Origin: Streptomyces sp. P3
GTDB lineage: Bacteria; Actinomycetota; Actinomycetes; Streptomycetales; Streptomycetaceae
NCBI RefSeq assembly: GCF_003032475.1
Contig: NZ_CP028369.1
Coordinates: 620,001 to 684,000, forward strand
Direction: 5' to 3'
Length of the DNA: 64,000 nucleotides
The translations under genes and the position numbers were made by a program. The notes under the pieces are model-generated. The model saw nothing but the letters and a program-made list of their open reading frames with translations, made no database searches and was not told the DNA's origin. Shown here piece after piece: positions 23,936 to 32,506 of the stretch. Within the stretch, counting starts at the first letter, position 1. Each line of letters opens with the position of its first letter.

Positions 23936-24583
23936 TCAGGCTTTCGTCGCCTCCGGCGGCGTGAACGGGCCGGTCACGGGGGCGGCGCACTTGTCGACGA
24001 CGGTCTGGTGGGCGGCCGCGGAGCCGTCCAGGCAGAGCCGTCCGCCCTGGTCACGCAGGTCGAGGAAGAACCGCGTGGTCGTGCCGGACTGCTTGAGGTC
24101 GTGGATGCGCTCGTCGATGTAGCCGAGGTCGTTCAGGATCTTCCTGACCTTGGCGGGGGTGGGATCCGCCAGGTCCCAGAGCGCCCGGGCGATGCGCTCC
24201 TCGTGGAGGTTGCCCGCGCACCAGTCGCGAGCGTTCAACTCCACCTCGGGCCCCGCCGTGGGGGCGATCGGCTCGACCGCGTCACTCGGCGGGGTCTCCC
24301 CGGGCGGCGCGGTCTCCGCCGGACCGGACGGCGGCGCCTCCGGCGGAGCGCTCGGGGGGCACTGCCGCGCGACCTTGCCCAGCATCTCCGTGAAGGCCAC
24401 GCCCGTGGTGGATCCGGCGGTGTCGGCGAGGTCTCCCCGCGTTCCTTCGGCGCCCGTCCTCTCGGTGCCACAGGCGGCGAGCGCCAGAATTGCCAGAGCC
24501 GCCAGAGCCGTCGACGTGAGCGCTTGCCGCGGGCGGCGCGGGGAGCGGGCGGTCGTGCCGGTCGGTGCAGAGGTTCGTCTCAT
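23936..24583 (-). CDS. Secreted lipoprotein of unknown function
   Basis: Starting at MRRTSAPTGTTARSPRRPRQ (ATG 24583), the protein has about 215 residues. An Arg-rich n-region and hydrophobic core (ALTSTALAALAILALAACG) end in a LAAC lipobox, so it should be lipid-anchored outside the membrane. A Pro/Glu-rich linker (PPSAPPEAPPSGPAETAPPG) leads to a small domain (DWCAGNLHEERIARALWDLA...LNDLGYIDERIHDLK) with three Cys. No family is recognised. It lies 163 nt downstream of the LuxR-type regulator gene on the same strand. Confidence 0.8.
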   Translation of the reverse strand: MRRTSAPTGTTARSPRRPRQALTSTALAALAILALAACGTERTGAEGTRGDLADTAGSTTGVAFTEMLGKVARQCPPSAPPEAPPSGPAETAPPGETPPSDAVEPIAPTAGPEVELNARDWCAGNLHEERIARALWDLADPTPAKVRKILNDLGYIDERIHDLKQSGTTTRFFLDLRDQGGRLCLDGSAAAHQTVVDKCAAPVTGPFTPPEATKA

Positions 24584-24746
24584 ACGCCAAGTCTCCGAGC
24601 AGGCCGCGGCGACCACGTGAGCACGCGTACTCACCTGCGTAGGAGTACTCACTCAATATTCGACACGCGATGAACGAACTCGGGCGGGACGAGGCGGCCG
24701 GCGCCCGGAAATTGGGCAGGAAACACCACATCCGATCGCGCCCGGC

Positions 24747-27700
24747 TCACGATCCGACGCCGAGGCCGATGCGGGTCATGAGGCGCGTCAGTGCCGAACG
24801 GGACGGCACGGCGAGCTTGCGATAGACCGACGACAGGTGCGTTTCGACGGTGCGTCGGCTGAGGTGGAGCCGGGCGGCGATGTCCTGGTTGCTGAGGCCC
24901 TCCGCCAGCAGTCCGGCCACCTCGACCTCCCGTGCCGTCAGTCCCGCCAGTTCCGCCGGGACCGCGGGTGACCGGGGCATGACCTCGGGGCGGATCAGCT
25001 CGGCCAGGTCCACGAGCAGACGAGCGCCGCCGGCGAGGGCGATGCGGTGGGCGCGGTGCCACAGGGCGGCGGCGCGCTCGCCCTGGCCGCTGCGCCGTAC
25101 CAGGGGCGCCGCGCGGAGCAGAGAGTACGCCTCCCACAGGCGCTGGCCGCAGCGGGCGTACTCCTCGGCGGCCGCGACGAGGAGGCGAACGGCCTTGTCC
25201 GTGTCGCCGCGGTGCTCGGCCAGTGATGCCTCGGCTCGCCGGGCGGCCGCGCGCTGACCGTCGAGACCGAGCCGGTCGGCCTCGCGCGCCGCCTGTGCGG
25301 CCCAGCGTCGGGCCTGGTCGAGGTCGCCCGTGGCGAGGGCCGCGCCGGTGAGTGTGTCGAGCTGCCCGGGACGGATCGACGGTTGCAGCAGGGGGAGTTC
25401 GCGGCCCCCGCCGGCCGTCGTGATGGCCTCCTGAGCGCGGTGCGCGTCGCCGCTCACGAACGTCGTGTGCCCGAGCATGCACCACGCCAGGGCAGGCCAC
25501 CAGCCCTTGCTCCCGCTGGTCGCCGCGACGGCCTCCTCAGCGGTGGCCAGGGCACTGACGTCCCCGAGAGGACGGCACAGCAGCAGCACCAGCGTCTTGA
25601 TGGCGAGGGTGAACGCCAGAAGGTCGGGGCTGCCCGCTGCCCGGGCGAGCGTCTCCGCCTCCTCGGCCGCCTCCAGCGCGGACGGCAGACGGCAGGTGGT
25701 GAGATGCACGAACGCCCTGCTCGTCAGCAGGTGCGGCAGGACGTGGAGCCGGCCGCCGCGCCGGGCGATGTCGAGCCCCCGGCTGAAGTGCCGTTCGGCG
25801 TCGTCGTAGCGCTCCAGCAGTACCTCCGCCCAGGCCAGCCAGCTCAGCGACTCGCACAGGTCGGTGAGGCCGGGGTCGGTCAAGGCGTCCGTGAGCCGGG
25901 ACGCGGCGTCGGTGAACCGGACGGCCGCGGCCGTCTCGCCCTCGTACGCCTCACCCAGGGCGGCCAGGGCGAGGGCGGCCGCCTCACCCGCGCAGTCGCC
26001 GCATGCTCGGGCGAGAAAGACGGCTTCCGTGACGTCCGCGCGGGCCTCGGGATAGGACGCCGTCAGCAGGGCGGACATGCCGAGGGCGAGCCTGAGGGAG
26101 ACCGCCTGCCCGGGTGACGGGCTCGGACTACGGGACAGCTCGCGGCGCAGCAGAGCGGTGGCCTCCGGGGAGTGGCCGAGGTGCCGTTCCATCACGGCAC
26201 ACCAGGCGACGGCCTCCGTGCGCAGCGGGAGCAAATCCTGGCCCGACGTCTCGATCAGGTGGTGCAGCAGATCGCGGCTCTCGCGGAGGCTGCCGCTGAC
26301 GCCGAGCGCCCGGGCACGCGCCAGTGAGAGTTCGCCTCGGCGCCGGTCGTACTCGGGCGTGTCCGGCAGGTGCGCGAGGACGACGTGCAGCAGGTGGGCG
26401 GCGGTGGCCGGCGCGGTCGATGCGCACTGGGCGGCGGACTCCTCCAGCACGGCGGCTGCGTCGGCGTCCCAGCCGGTCATCGACCGTGCGACGTGGTGGG
26501 CCCGCTCGGTGGCGGGAGCACCGCTGCGGGCCAGTGCCCGCGCGGCCCGACGATGAAGCCCGGCACGCCGCCCCGGCGCGATGTTCTCGTAGACGAGGGC
26601 CCGCACGAGCGGGTGGCGGAGCACCCATCTGCCGCCCGGCCCGGCGCGCAGCACGTCCCGCGCCGCCAGTGTGCGGATCTGCTCCATCACGTCCGTCACC
26701 TCCATCACGTCCGTCACCTCGGTCGGCTCCGTGACCTGAGTGACCCCCGTGGTGTCCGCGCCCGCTGTCGACTCGGTGACCCCCGTGTCCCCCGCGCCCT
26801 CTGTCGGCTCCGTGACCTCCATCGGCTCCTTGAACCCGTTCGGCCCGGCCGTCTCCTCCCCTTCCCTCGTCCCAGCCGTTCTCGTCTCTGCCTTCTGCCT
26901 CTCCTCCGCCTCCGTCGTCTCCCCGGGTGGCAGGCCGATCGCCTCGGCCACCATGGCGGGTGTGGCGTGAGCGCCCAGTGCTGCCACCGCCTCGGCGACT
27001 CGGCGTTGTGGCGCGGTCAGCGCGGTCAGCTCGTCGAGCAGCAGGACCGCGAGGCCGTGGGGCACCCCGACCTCGTCCGTCGAGTCGGACCGGGTGAGGA
27101 CGCTGGGCAGTCGGGCTCCGCCCCGGTACGCGTGCAGCAGGGCGAGCAGGTAGAAGGGGTTGCCTTCGCTGGCGGCGTACAACTGCTTCGCCTCGCGCCC
27201 GGGAACGCCGGCGGCCAGTGTCCGGATGGACTCCTCCTCGGGGAGCGGGCCCAGTGCGAGGTGCAGGACGTCGCCGCCGCCGGTGCCGCGCGCCAGGGCC
27301 GCGGTCAGGGACGTGGGGGTCTGCCGGGCCCGCCGTGCCACGACCAGGAGGACTCGGCCGCGGGCGGGGTGCCGGATCAGGTGATCCACGAGTTCCCGTG
27401 ACGCGGGGTCCGCCCAGTGCAGGTCGTCGATGGCCAGGACCACACCTCGCTCGCCCAGACGGGTGAGGAACGCGCTGATCGCACGGTGCAGTCCGAAGCG
27501 GGCGACGGCGCCCGGGTCGGACGTGCCGCCCGGCACCGCTTGCCCGATGCCGTGCAGCACCGACTCCAGTTCGGGTAGCGCGGGATCCGCGGCGATGACC
27601 CCGGGGTCGACGTCGGCGAGCGCGTCGGCGAAAGCCTGGTAGGGGACGTCCTGTTCGTACTCCGTGGCGCGGCCGCGGAGCACCACGAGTCCGTACCGGC

Positions 27701-27854
27701 GGGCCCTGGCGCAGACTTCGCCCAGCAACCGGCTCTTTCCGATGCCGGGCTCGCCGGCGATGTCGACCACCGCCGGTGCGTCGGGCAGGTCCGGGCCGGC
27801 CAACAGGGCGTCGAGCCTTACGAGTTCCGCTGTTCTGCCCACCAGTTGTGTCAC
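24747..27854 (-). CDS. Large ATP-binding LuxR-family regulator (LAL)
   Basis: This is a 1035-residue regulator. The N-terminal AAA/STAND ATPase has Walker A GEPGIGKSRLL (about residue 33) and Walker B VLAIDDLHWADP. A long helical TPR-like middle follows. The C-terminal LuxR HTH reads LTAREVEVAGLLAEGLSNQD and LSRRTVETHLSSVYRKL. Such proteins activate transcription after ATP or ligand binding, often in pathway-specific control. At about residues 310-395 sits an unusual low-complexity insert of E/T/V repeats (EVTEPTE, VTDVMEVTDVMEQ). The target is unknown. The downstream lipoprotein gene is a candidate. Confidence 0.93.
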   Translation of the reverse strand: MTQLVGRTAELVRLDALLAGPDLPDAPAVVDIAGEPGIGKSRLLGEVCARARRYGLVVLRGRATEYEQDVPYQAFADALADVDPGVIAADPALPELESVLHGIGQAVPGGTSDPGAVARFGLHRAISAFLTRLGERGVVLAIDDLHWADPASRELVDHLIRHPARGRVLLVVARRARQTPTSLTAALARGTGGGDVLHLALGPLPEEESIRTLAAGVPGREAKQLYAASEGNPFYLLALLHAYRGGARLPSVLTRSDSTDEVGVPHGLAVLLLDELTALTAPQRRVAEAVAALGAHATPAMVAEAIGLPPGETTEAEERQKAETRTAGTREGEETAGPNGFKEPMEVTEPTEGAGDTGVTESTAGADTTGVTQVTEPTEVTDVMEVTDVMEQIRTLAARDVLRAGPGGRWVLRHPLVRALVYENIAPGRRAGLHRRAARALARSGAPATERAHHVARSMTGWDADAAAVLEESAAQCASTAPATAAHLLHVVLAHLPDTPEYDRRRGELSLARARALGVSGSLRESRDLLHHLIETSGQDLLPLRTEAVAWCAVMERHLGHSPEATALLRRELSRSPSPSPGQAVSLRLALGMSALLTASYPEARADVTEAVFLARACGDCAGEAAALALAALGEAYEGETAAAVRFTDAASRLTDALTDPGLTDLCESLSWLAWAEVLLERYDDAERHFSRGLDIARRGGRLHVLPHLLTSRAFVHLTTCRLPSALEAAEEAETLARAAGSPDLLAFTLAIKTLVLLLCRPLGDVSALATAEEAVAATSGSKGWWPALAWCMLGHTTFVSGDAHRAQEAITTAGGGRELPLLQPSIRPGQLDTLTGAALATGDLDQARRWAAQAAREADRLGLDGQRAAARRAEASLAEHRGDTDKAVRLLVAAAEEYARCGQRLWEAYSLLRAAPLVRRSGQGERAAALWHRAHRIALAGGARLLVDLAELIRPEVMPRSPAVPAELAGLTAREVEVAGLLAEGLSNQDIAARLHLSRRTVETHLSSVYRKLAVPSRSALTRLMTRIGLGVGS

Positions 27855-27975
27855 GCTCGCGCACCCTGCCCGCCCAGTCGGTCCCGGTTCCCCTCAGCCC
27901 ATCCTAGAAGGGGCTACTGAACACATATCGGGTGACATGTATCGAGCTCGGTCGCGGCGGGGTGTCGCGGCTCCG

Positions 27976-28070
27976 TGGGGTGCGGTGCCATGGGGTGCGG
28001 TGCCATGGGGGTGCGGCTCACCGGCCTGCGGGATGCGGCCGCAGTGGGGTGCGGCTCACCGGCCTGCGGG
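27976..28070. repeat. Short direct repeats in the LAL upstream region
   Basis: TGGGGTGCGGTGCCA is repeated in tandem (27976-27990, 27991-28005), and a 22-bp unit starting GTGCGGCTCACCGGCC occurs at 28011-28032 and 28049-28070. The 247-bp gap between the LAL start and the next gene has no other clear feature. The LAL promoter must lie at its left edge. Confidence 0.6.
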
Positions 28071-28101
28071 GTGAGAGGTGTCGGGGTGCGGGTGGGGGCG
28101 T

Positions 28102-28743
28102 CTACACGTCGGTCCCGACGGTCGACAGGGGGATGCGGAGAGCGCGGTGCAGTCGGGCGGAGGTGTCGATGTCGAGGCCCAGCCTCGCGTGGCGCAGGGA
28201 TCCGCTGTGCTGACCGATCAGGGTCAGGTCACGCACCTGCCGGTGCAACTCGGCGATGAGCATTTCGTCAGGGTCGACGGCGTTGCTGTCGCCCGTGGGC
28301 GAGCGCTCGCCCGTGGGCAAGCGCTCGCCCGCGTTCGCGCGCTCGTGCGCGGCTTCGACGGCGCGGCTGCTGACCACCTGGATCGGATCGCCCGCGCCGA
28401 ACAGGTAGGCCACCGCGGTGTGGAGCACGGCGGCCGCGGCCGGCCCGTCGGCGTCACCGGGGCCGGCCTGCCCGTCGTTGTGGCAGTACTCGCTCAGCAG
28501 GTGCTCACCCAGCCCGTGCTTGATCTCTCCGAACGCCGACATATTGCCCAACGCCGCCTCCCACAGGGCGTTGAGCGTCGGTCGGAGACCGAGGGCGTAC
28601 TCCGCCTGCTCATGGGCCGGCAAGGCCTCCTGGGCCCTCATCAGCCGCTCGGCCACTCCGACGGCGAACACCACGCGCTCGTCCGGGGACGCGGCGGCCA
28701 GCCGGTCCGCCACCTCGGCCTGCAACTCCTGCCAGGTCGTCAT
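28102..28743 (-). CDS. Uncharacterised helical protein
   Basis: Started at MTTWQELQAEVADRLAAASP (28743), this is 213 residues. It is a soluble, mostly helical protein: DERVVFAVGVAERLMRAQEA, then LRPTLNALWEAALGN and LHTAVAYLFGAGDPIQVVSS. Near residues 150-165 is a short duplicated stretch GERLPTGERSPTGD. I do not recognise the family. The pattern of a helical domain with a conserved 'AERL' is reminiscent of DUF416-like proteins, but this is a guess. Confidence 0.65.
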   Translation of the reverse strand: MTTWQELQAEVADRLAAASPDERVVFAVGVAERLMRAQEALPAHEQAEYALGLRPTLNALWEAALGNMSAFGEIKHGLGEHLLSEYCHNDGQAGPGDADGPAAAAVLHTAVAYLFGAGDPIQVVSSRAVEAAHERANAGERLPTGERSPTGDSNAVDPDEMLIAELHRQVRDLTLIGQHSGSLRHARLGLDIDTSARLHRALRIPLSTVGTDV

Positions 28744-29172
28744 CCGTGCCCACCCCAGTCGTGACCGATCACCTGACGACGACCCTAGTGCCGTGGCCAC
28801 GATCAGCGCGGCCTGCGTCGCGGTCGAGCAGCGCGGATGTGCGTCGCGGTGGAGCGCGCGGTGGACCAGCGCGGTCGGGCAACGAGGTGGAGCAGCGGCG
28901 GACGGCGCCCCCGTGGCTCACCGGACGGGCGCGTTCCAACCGGCGACGGTCGCCCCGGTGACCTGCGGTGACGCCCCGGGCGGGGTTTCACCGGGTCGGG
29001 ACGCGGCCCGTGTTCTATCGTGAGGTGAGAGGGAGTACCGGTGCGGTGTCCCGGTACCGGGCGGGCGACTCGACCACGAAGCCGATGCCGTCGCGGCGAT
29101 GAGTTCGCCCGGGTCCACAGGTCTACCTGCCGACCGAGACGGACGAACCTCGTGACTCATCGGGAGCATGGC

Positions 29173-29823
29173 ATGGGCCTCATCGACATCGAGATGTTCG
29201 CATCACTGGACCTCGTCGCGCAGTCTCCCGGCGGCCCGGACGAGGACCCGGAGGGGTTTCCGTTCGGCGGTTGGCAGGCGCCGCTGTCGGACGAGGTCGC
29301 CGGAGCGCAGATCGCCGCCGCGTACCAGGGCACGGACGCCCTTCTGCTCGGCCGGCGGACGTACGACATCTTCGCCGCGTACTGGCCGCACCAGGAGGGC
29401 GGCGTGGACAACGAGATCGCCACGCTCTTCAACAGCGTCCCGAAGTACGTCGCCTCCCGCGGCACGCCCGACCTCTCGTGGGCGGGTTCGACGCACCTCG
29501 GCCCGGACCTGCCCGGTGCGGTGCGTGAGATCCGCGACCGGCACGAGCACGTGAAGGTCGTCGGGAGCCTGGACCTGGTGCAGACGCTCCTGCGGGAGAG
29601 GCTTTTCGACCGTCTCGACCTCTGGGTGCACCCGATCGTGCTCGGCGTCGGGAAGAAGATGTTCGGCAGTGGCGCGGTGCCCATGAACCTCACCCTCCTC
29701 GAACCGCCGGCGACCAGCCCGAAGGGCACCGTGTACCTGCGCTACGGACTTGCCGAAGGCATGCCCCGGACGGGGGACATGAGCGCACCCGACCGCGGCC
29801 TCGGCCACGGCCACGACGACTGA
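29173..29823 (+). CDS. Dihydrofolate reductase/RibD C-terminal-like protein
   Basis: This 216-residue protein starts MGLIDIEMFASLDLVAQSPG. The fold markers of RibD_C/DHFR-like oxidoreductases are present: GTDALLLGRRTYDIFAAYWP (nucleotide-binding loop), KYVASRGTPDLSWAGSTHL, KVVGSLDLVQTLLRERLFDR and LDLWVHPIVLGVGKKMFGSG. It probably binds NADPH, and its substrate is unknown. The ATG at 29173 is chosen over the long upstream frame because family homology begins there. It is a stand-alone gene. Confidence 0.87.
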   Translation: MGLIDIEMFASLDLVAQSPGGPDEDPEGFPFGGWQAPLSDEVAGAQIAAAYQGTDALLLGRRTYDIFAAYWPHQEGGVDNEIATLFNSVPKYVASRGTPDLSWAGSTHLGPDLPGAVREIRDRHEHVKVVGSLDLVQTLLRERLFDRLDLWVHPIVLGVGKKMFGSGAVPMNLTLLEPPATSPKGTVYLRYGLAEGMPRTGDMSAPDRGLGHGHDD

Positions 29824-30170
29824 AGCCGCGGCCGACTTTCCTCGAGCCTTCCCGTCCGGGCCTCGAGGCGAGACGCGAGACCTCTTCCGCGCTGGCCCGA
29901 TGGCAGGGGCGGTCGGGCTCCGGATGTGCGGTCATGCTGTGGAGACGTCACAGAGGTCGTCCACGGCGAAGCCCGGGGCGGCGGCGTGGACCGACGCGAG
30001 GGGGGCGGGGTGTCCGGCCCGGGGGCGGGGTGTCCGTCGTTTCCGTCGGCGGACCGTGGCCGGCGAACCGCGCGGCCGTCGTGCGCGTCTCATGCTTTCG
30101 CAGGGGCGGCTTCCGGTGGTGCCGCATGTTCTGGTTCACGTGCGCTGCGGCGTCGTGCGGGAGGGTGGCC

Positions 30171-31001
30171 ATGGCGTTGGCGATGTGCCCGTTGTGCAGC
30201 GACGATGAGGACATCGAGCTGGTCCGCGGGCTGGAGGGTGGGCGTCGGCTCGTCCGGCACCGGTGCGGTTTCGAGTGGGAGCACGGCGCACTCGTCGAGC
30301 CGAGGAAGCAGCCTCCCCGCTCCTTGGTCGACCTCAAGGCGCGTTTCCCGAAAGCCGAGGACGTCGAGCCCGGGGTGCTGGAACGCGTCGACCGGCTCAA
30401 GGCCCGCTACCTCGCCACCCGGCCCGGCTTCGATCCCGACGTGGCGGCCTACTGGGAGAAGTACCGGAGGATCTTCTCCCGTGAAGGGCTGTACACGTGT
30501 GATCCGAGGGCCCTCAAGGACTTCGCGAACTCCGACGTCGGAGCGCACCCCGGCAACCAGGCCACGTTCAACAGCGCGTGGAACGTCCTCGGCGACGACG
30601 CGGCCGCCGAGTCGACCCGGCAGACCGTCGAGTACCTTCTCCACGGACCGGACGACGTACCCCGCGAGGACCGGCTGGACCACCTGCTGAGCGGTGCGAA
30701 GCCGTTCGCCATGACGGGCTTCAAGGAGGCCCTTCTCACCAGGGTGCTCTGCGTGGTGGAGCCGGAGCGCTTCCTGTCGATCCTCAAGTACACGACGGAG
30801 GCGGGCGGCAAGCGCGAGATCGCGCGGATCGTCTACGGACTGGAGCTGCCCGCACCGGAGTCGGTGAACTGGACCCTCGGCCGGCTCGTCTTCTGGAGCA
30901 ACGACCTTCTGCACACCCTCGCCGGCGACGGGTTCGCCAACCAGCAGCACGCCGCCGCGTTCCTGTGGTGGGCGAAGGACCGGATCCACGATCCCGCGTG
31001 A
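30171..31001 (+). CDS. Uncharacterised protein with N-terminal CxxC
   Basis: ATG 30171 follows GGAGGGT and yields 276 residues beginning MALAMCPLCSDDEDIELVRG. CPLC and a later HRCGFEWEHG may bind zinc. The body (ALKDFANSDVGAHPGNQATF, VLCVVEPERFLSILKYTTEA, HTLAGDGFANQQHAAAFLWW) has the feel of DNA-modification accessory proteins, but I cannot name a family. The 29824-30170 stretch upstream is GC-rich intergenic DNA with nothing else recognisable. Confidence 0.7.
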   Translation: MALAMCPLCSDDEDIELVRGLEGGRRLVRHRCGFEWEHGALVEPRKQPPRSLVDLKARFPKAEDVEPGVLERVDRLKARYLATRPGFDPDVAAYWEKYRRIFSREGLYTCDPRALKDFANSDVGAHPGNQATFNSAWNVLGDDAAAESTRQTVEYLLHGPDDVPREDRLDHLLSGAKPFAMTGFKEALLTRVLCVVEPERFLSILKYTTEAGGKREIARIVYGLELPAPESVNWTLGRLVFWSNDLLHTLAGDGFANQQHAAAFLWWAKDRIHDPA

Positions 31002-31016
31002 GCCGGCGGCCGGTCG

Positions 31017-31087
<71 letters not shown>

Positions 31088-31146
31088 CGGGACAGCCTCC
31101 CGCAAGCCCGTAGGCCAGCAAGCCCGTAGGCCCGGAGGCCCGCGCA

Positions 31147-32247
31147 TCAGACGGTCGGGCGCGGGGGCGTTCGGCGGGGCGGGGCAGTCGTGCTGTGGCG
31201 CACCCGTAGGTCGACCGGGATGAGGGTGAGGGAGGGCTCCGGCGCCCGGGAAGGCTGGGGCGGGGTGTCGATCCGGGCCAGGAGGACGCGCAGGGCGATG
31301 GTGCCGATGTCGGTGAAGTCGGTGCGGATCGTGGTCAGCGGGGGAAGGAAGTGGGCGGCTTCCGGGATGTCGTCGTAGCCGACCACGCTGACGTCCTCGG
31401 GGACGCGGCGGCCCGCCTCGTGGAGGGCGCGCAGAACACCGAGGGCCATCTGGTCGTTCGAGACGAAGACCGCGGTCAGGCCAGGGTCCCTCGCCAGTTC
31501 GCGGCCCCGGTCATAGCCGGAGTCCGCGCTCCAGTCGCCGATGAGGGGGACGTGCACCTCGGCCCCCGCAGCCTCGAGTGTGGCGCGCCAGCTGTCCGCC
31601 CGGCGGTCCGCCGACGTCCAGCCCGCCGGGCCTGCGAGGTGGCGGACCGTGGAGTGGCCGAGGGAGAGCAGGTGCCGCGTCGCCTTGCGGGCGCCGGTGC
31701 GCGCGTCGGAGGTGACCATGGGGGTGCCGTCGCCGAGGTCGTTGTCCATGACGACCAGGGGGGTGTCGAGGTGGGCCTCCGCGAGGGCGCGCGCCAGACG
31801 GACCTGGGGGGCAATCGCGATCACGCCGTCCGCGCCCTCCGCCGACAGCCGGTCGGCGGCCCGCACCACCGTGTCCCGGTCCGCGGTGTCCAGCGCGATC
31901 GAGCTCACCAGGTAGCCCGCCTCCTGCGCCGCGGTGTTGATCGCGGTCAGGGTCGAGGCAGGGCCGTAGCGGGCCGCGTCGAAGGAGATCACGCCGAGCA
32001 TGCGGGTGCGGCCGCTGGCCAGCGACCGGGCGCTGCTGCTGGGGCGGTAGCCCAGCGCGCGCATCGCCGTCCGGACCGCCTCCCTCGTCTCGGCGCGGAC
32101 GGCCGGGTGGTCGTTGAGCACCCGGGAGACCGTCTGCTTGGAGACGCCCGCCAGTTTCGCGACGTCGTCCATCACCGGGCGGGCCCCGGCGAAGTTGCGT
32201 CTGCTGCGTCCCCTGGGCGCCGGGCCGTCGGCAGCGCTACCGGTCAT
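31147..32247 (-). CDS. LacI-family transcriptional regulator
   Basis: This 366-residue regulator has its HTH at residues ~26-50 (VMDDVAKLAGVSKQTVSRVL), the hinge ALGYRPSSSARSLASGRT, and a periplasmic-binding-protein-like sensor domain (MLGVISFDAARYG...GADGVIAIAPQ...AVFVSNDQMALGVLRAL...VSVVGYDDIPEA). It lies downstream of the beta-galactosidase gene on the same strand. It most likely represses the transporter/galactosidase genes through the palindrome at 36098, with release by a galactoside or its product. Confidence 0.94.
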   Translation of the reverse strand: MTGSAADGPAPRGRSRRNFAGARPVMDDVAKLAGVSKQTVSRVLNDHPAVRAETREAVRTAMRALGYRPSSSARSLASGRTRMLGVISFDAARYGPASTLTAINTAAQEAGYLVSSIALDTADRDTVVRAADRLSAEGADGVIAIAPQVRLARALAEAHLDTPLVVMDNDLGDGTPMVTSDARTGARKATRHLLSLGHSTVRHLAGPAGWTSADRRADSWRATLEAAGAEVHVPLIGDWSADSGYDRGRELARDPGLTAVFVSNDQMALGVLRALHEAGRRVPEDVSVVGYDDIPEAAHFLPPLTTIRTDFTDIGTIALRVLLARIDTPPQPSRAPEPSLTLIPVDLRVRHSTTAPPRRTPPRPTV

Positions 32248-32506
32248 GGTGGGGGCTTCTTCCTGTGGACTGGCCGGACAGGGCGGCGGGGCCCGGGCGC
32301 GGGCCGGGGGTGGGGAGGGTACCGCTTGCGGGGGCGGGCGTGTCCGGGCAGTCGTGCTGGACCGCCCGGCGGATCCACAGGATAGGCCGGGCGGCGTTCG
32401 GGCGGACGGACGGGTGAGGGGCGGACGGACGGCGGAGCCGGCCGAGGACGTGGGGCGGTCGGAGGAAACGGGGTGGTGTGGGGCGGGGCGGGGAAGGCAG
32501 GACGGG

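Noticed and set aside
858..24000. Prophage or conjugative element
   Set aside because: No phage structural, replication, FtsK/SpoIIIE-type transfer or integrase genes are visible. Only att-like repeats and IS remain.
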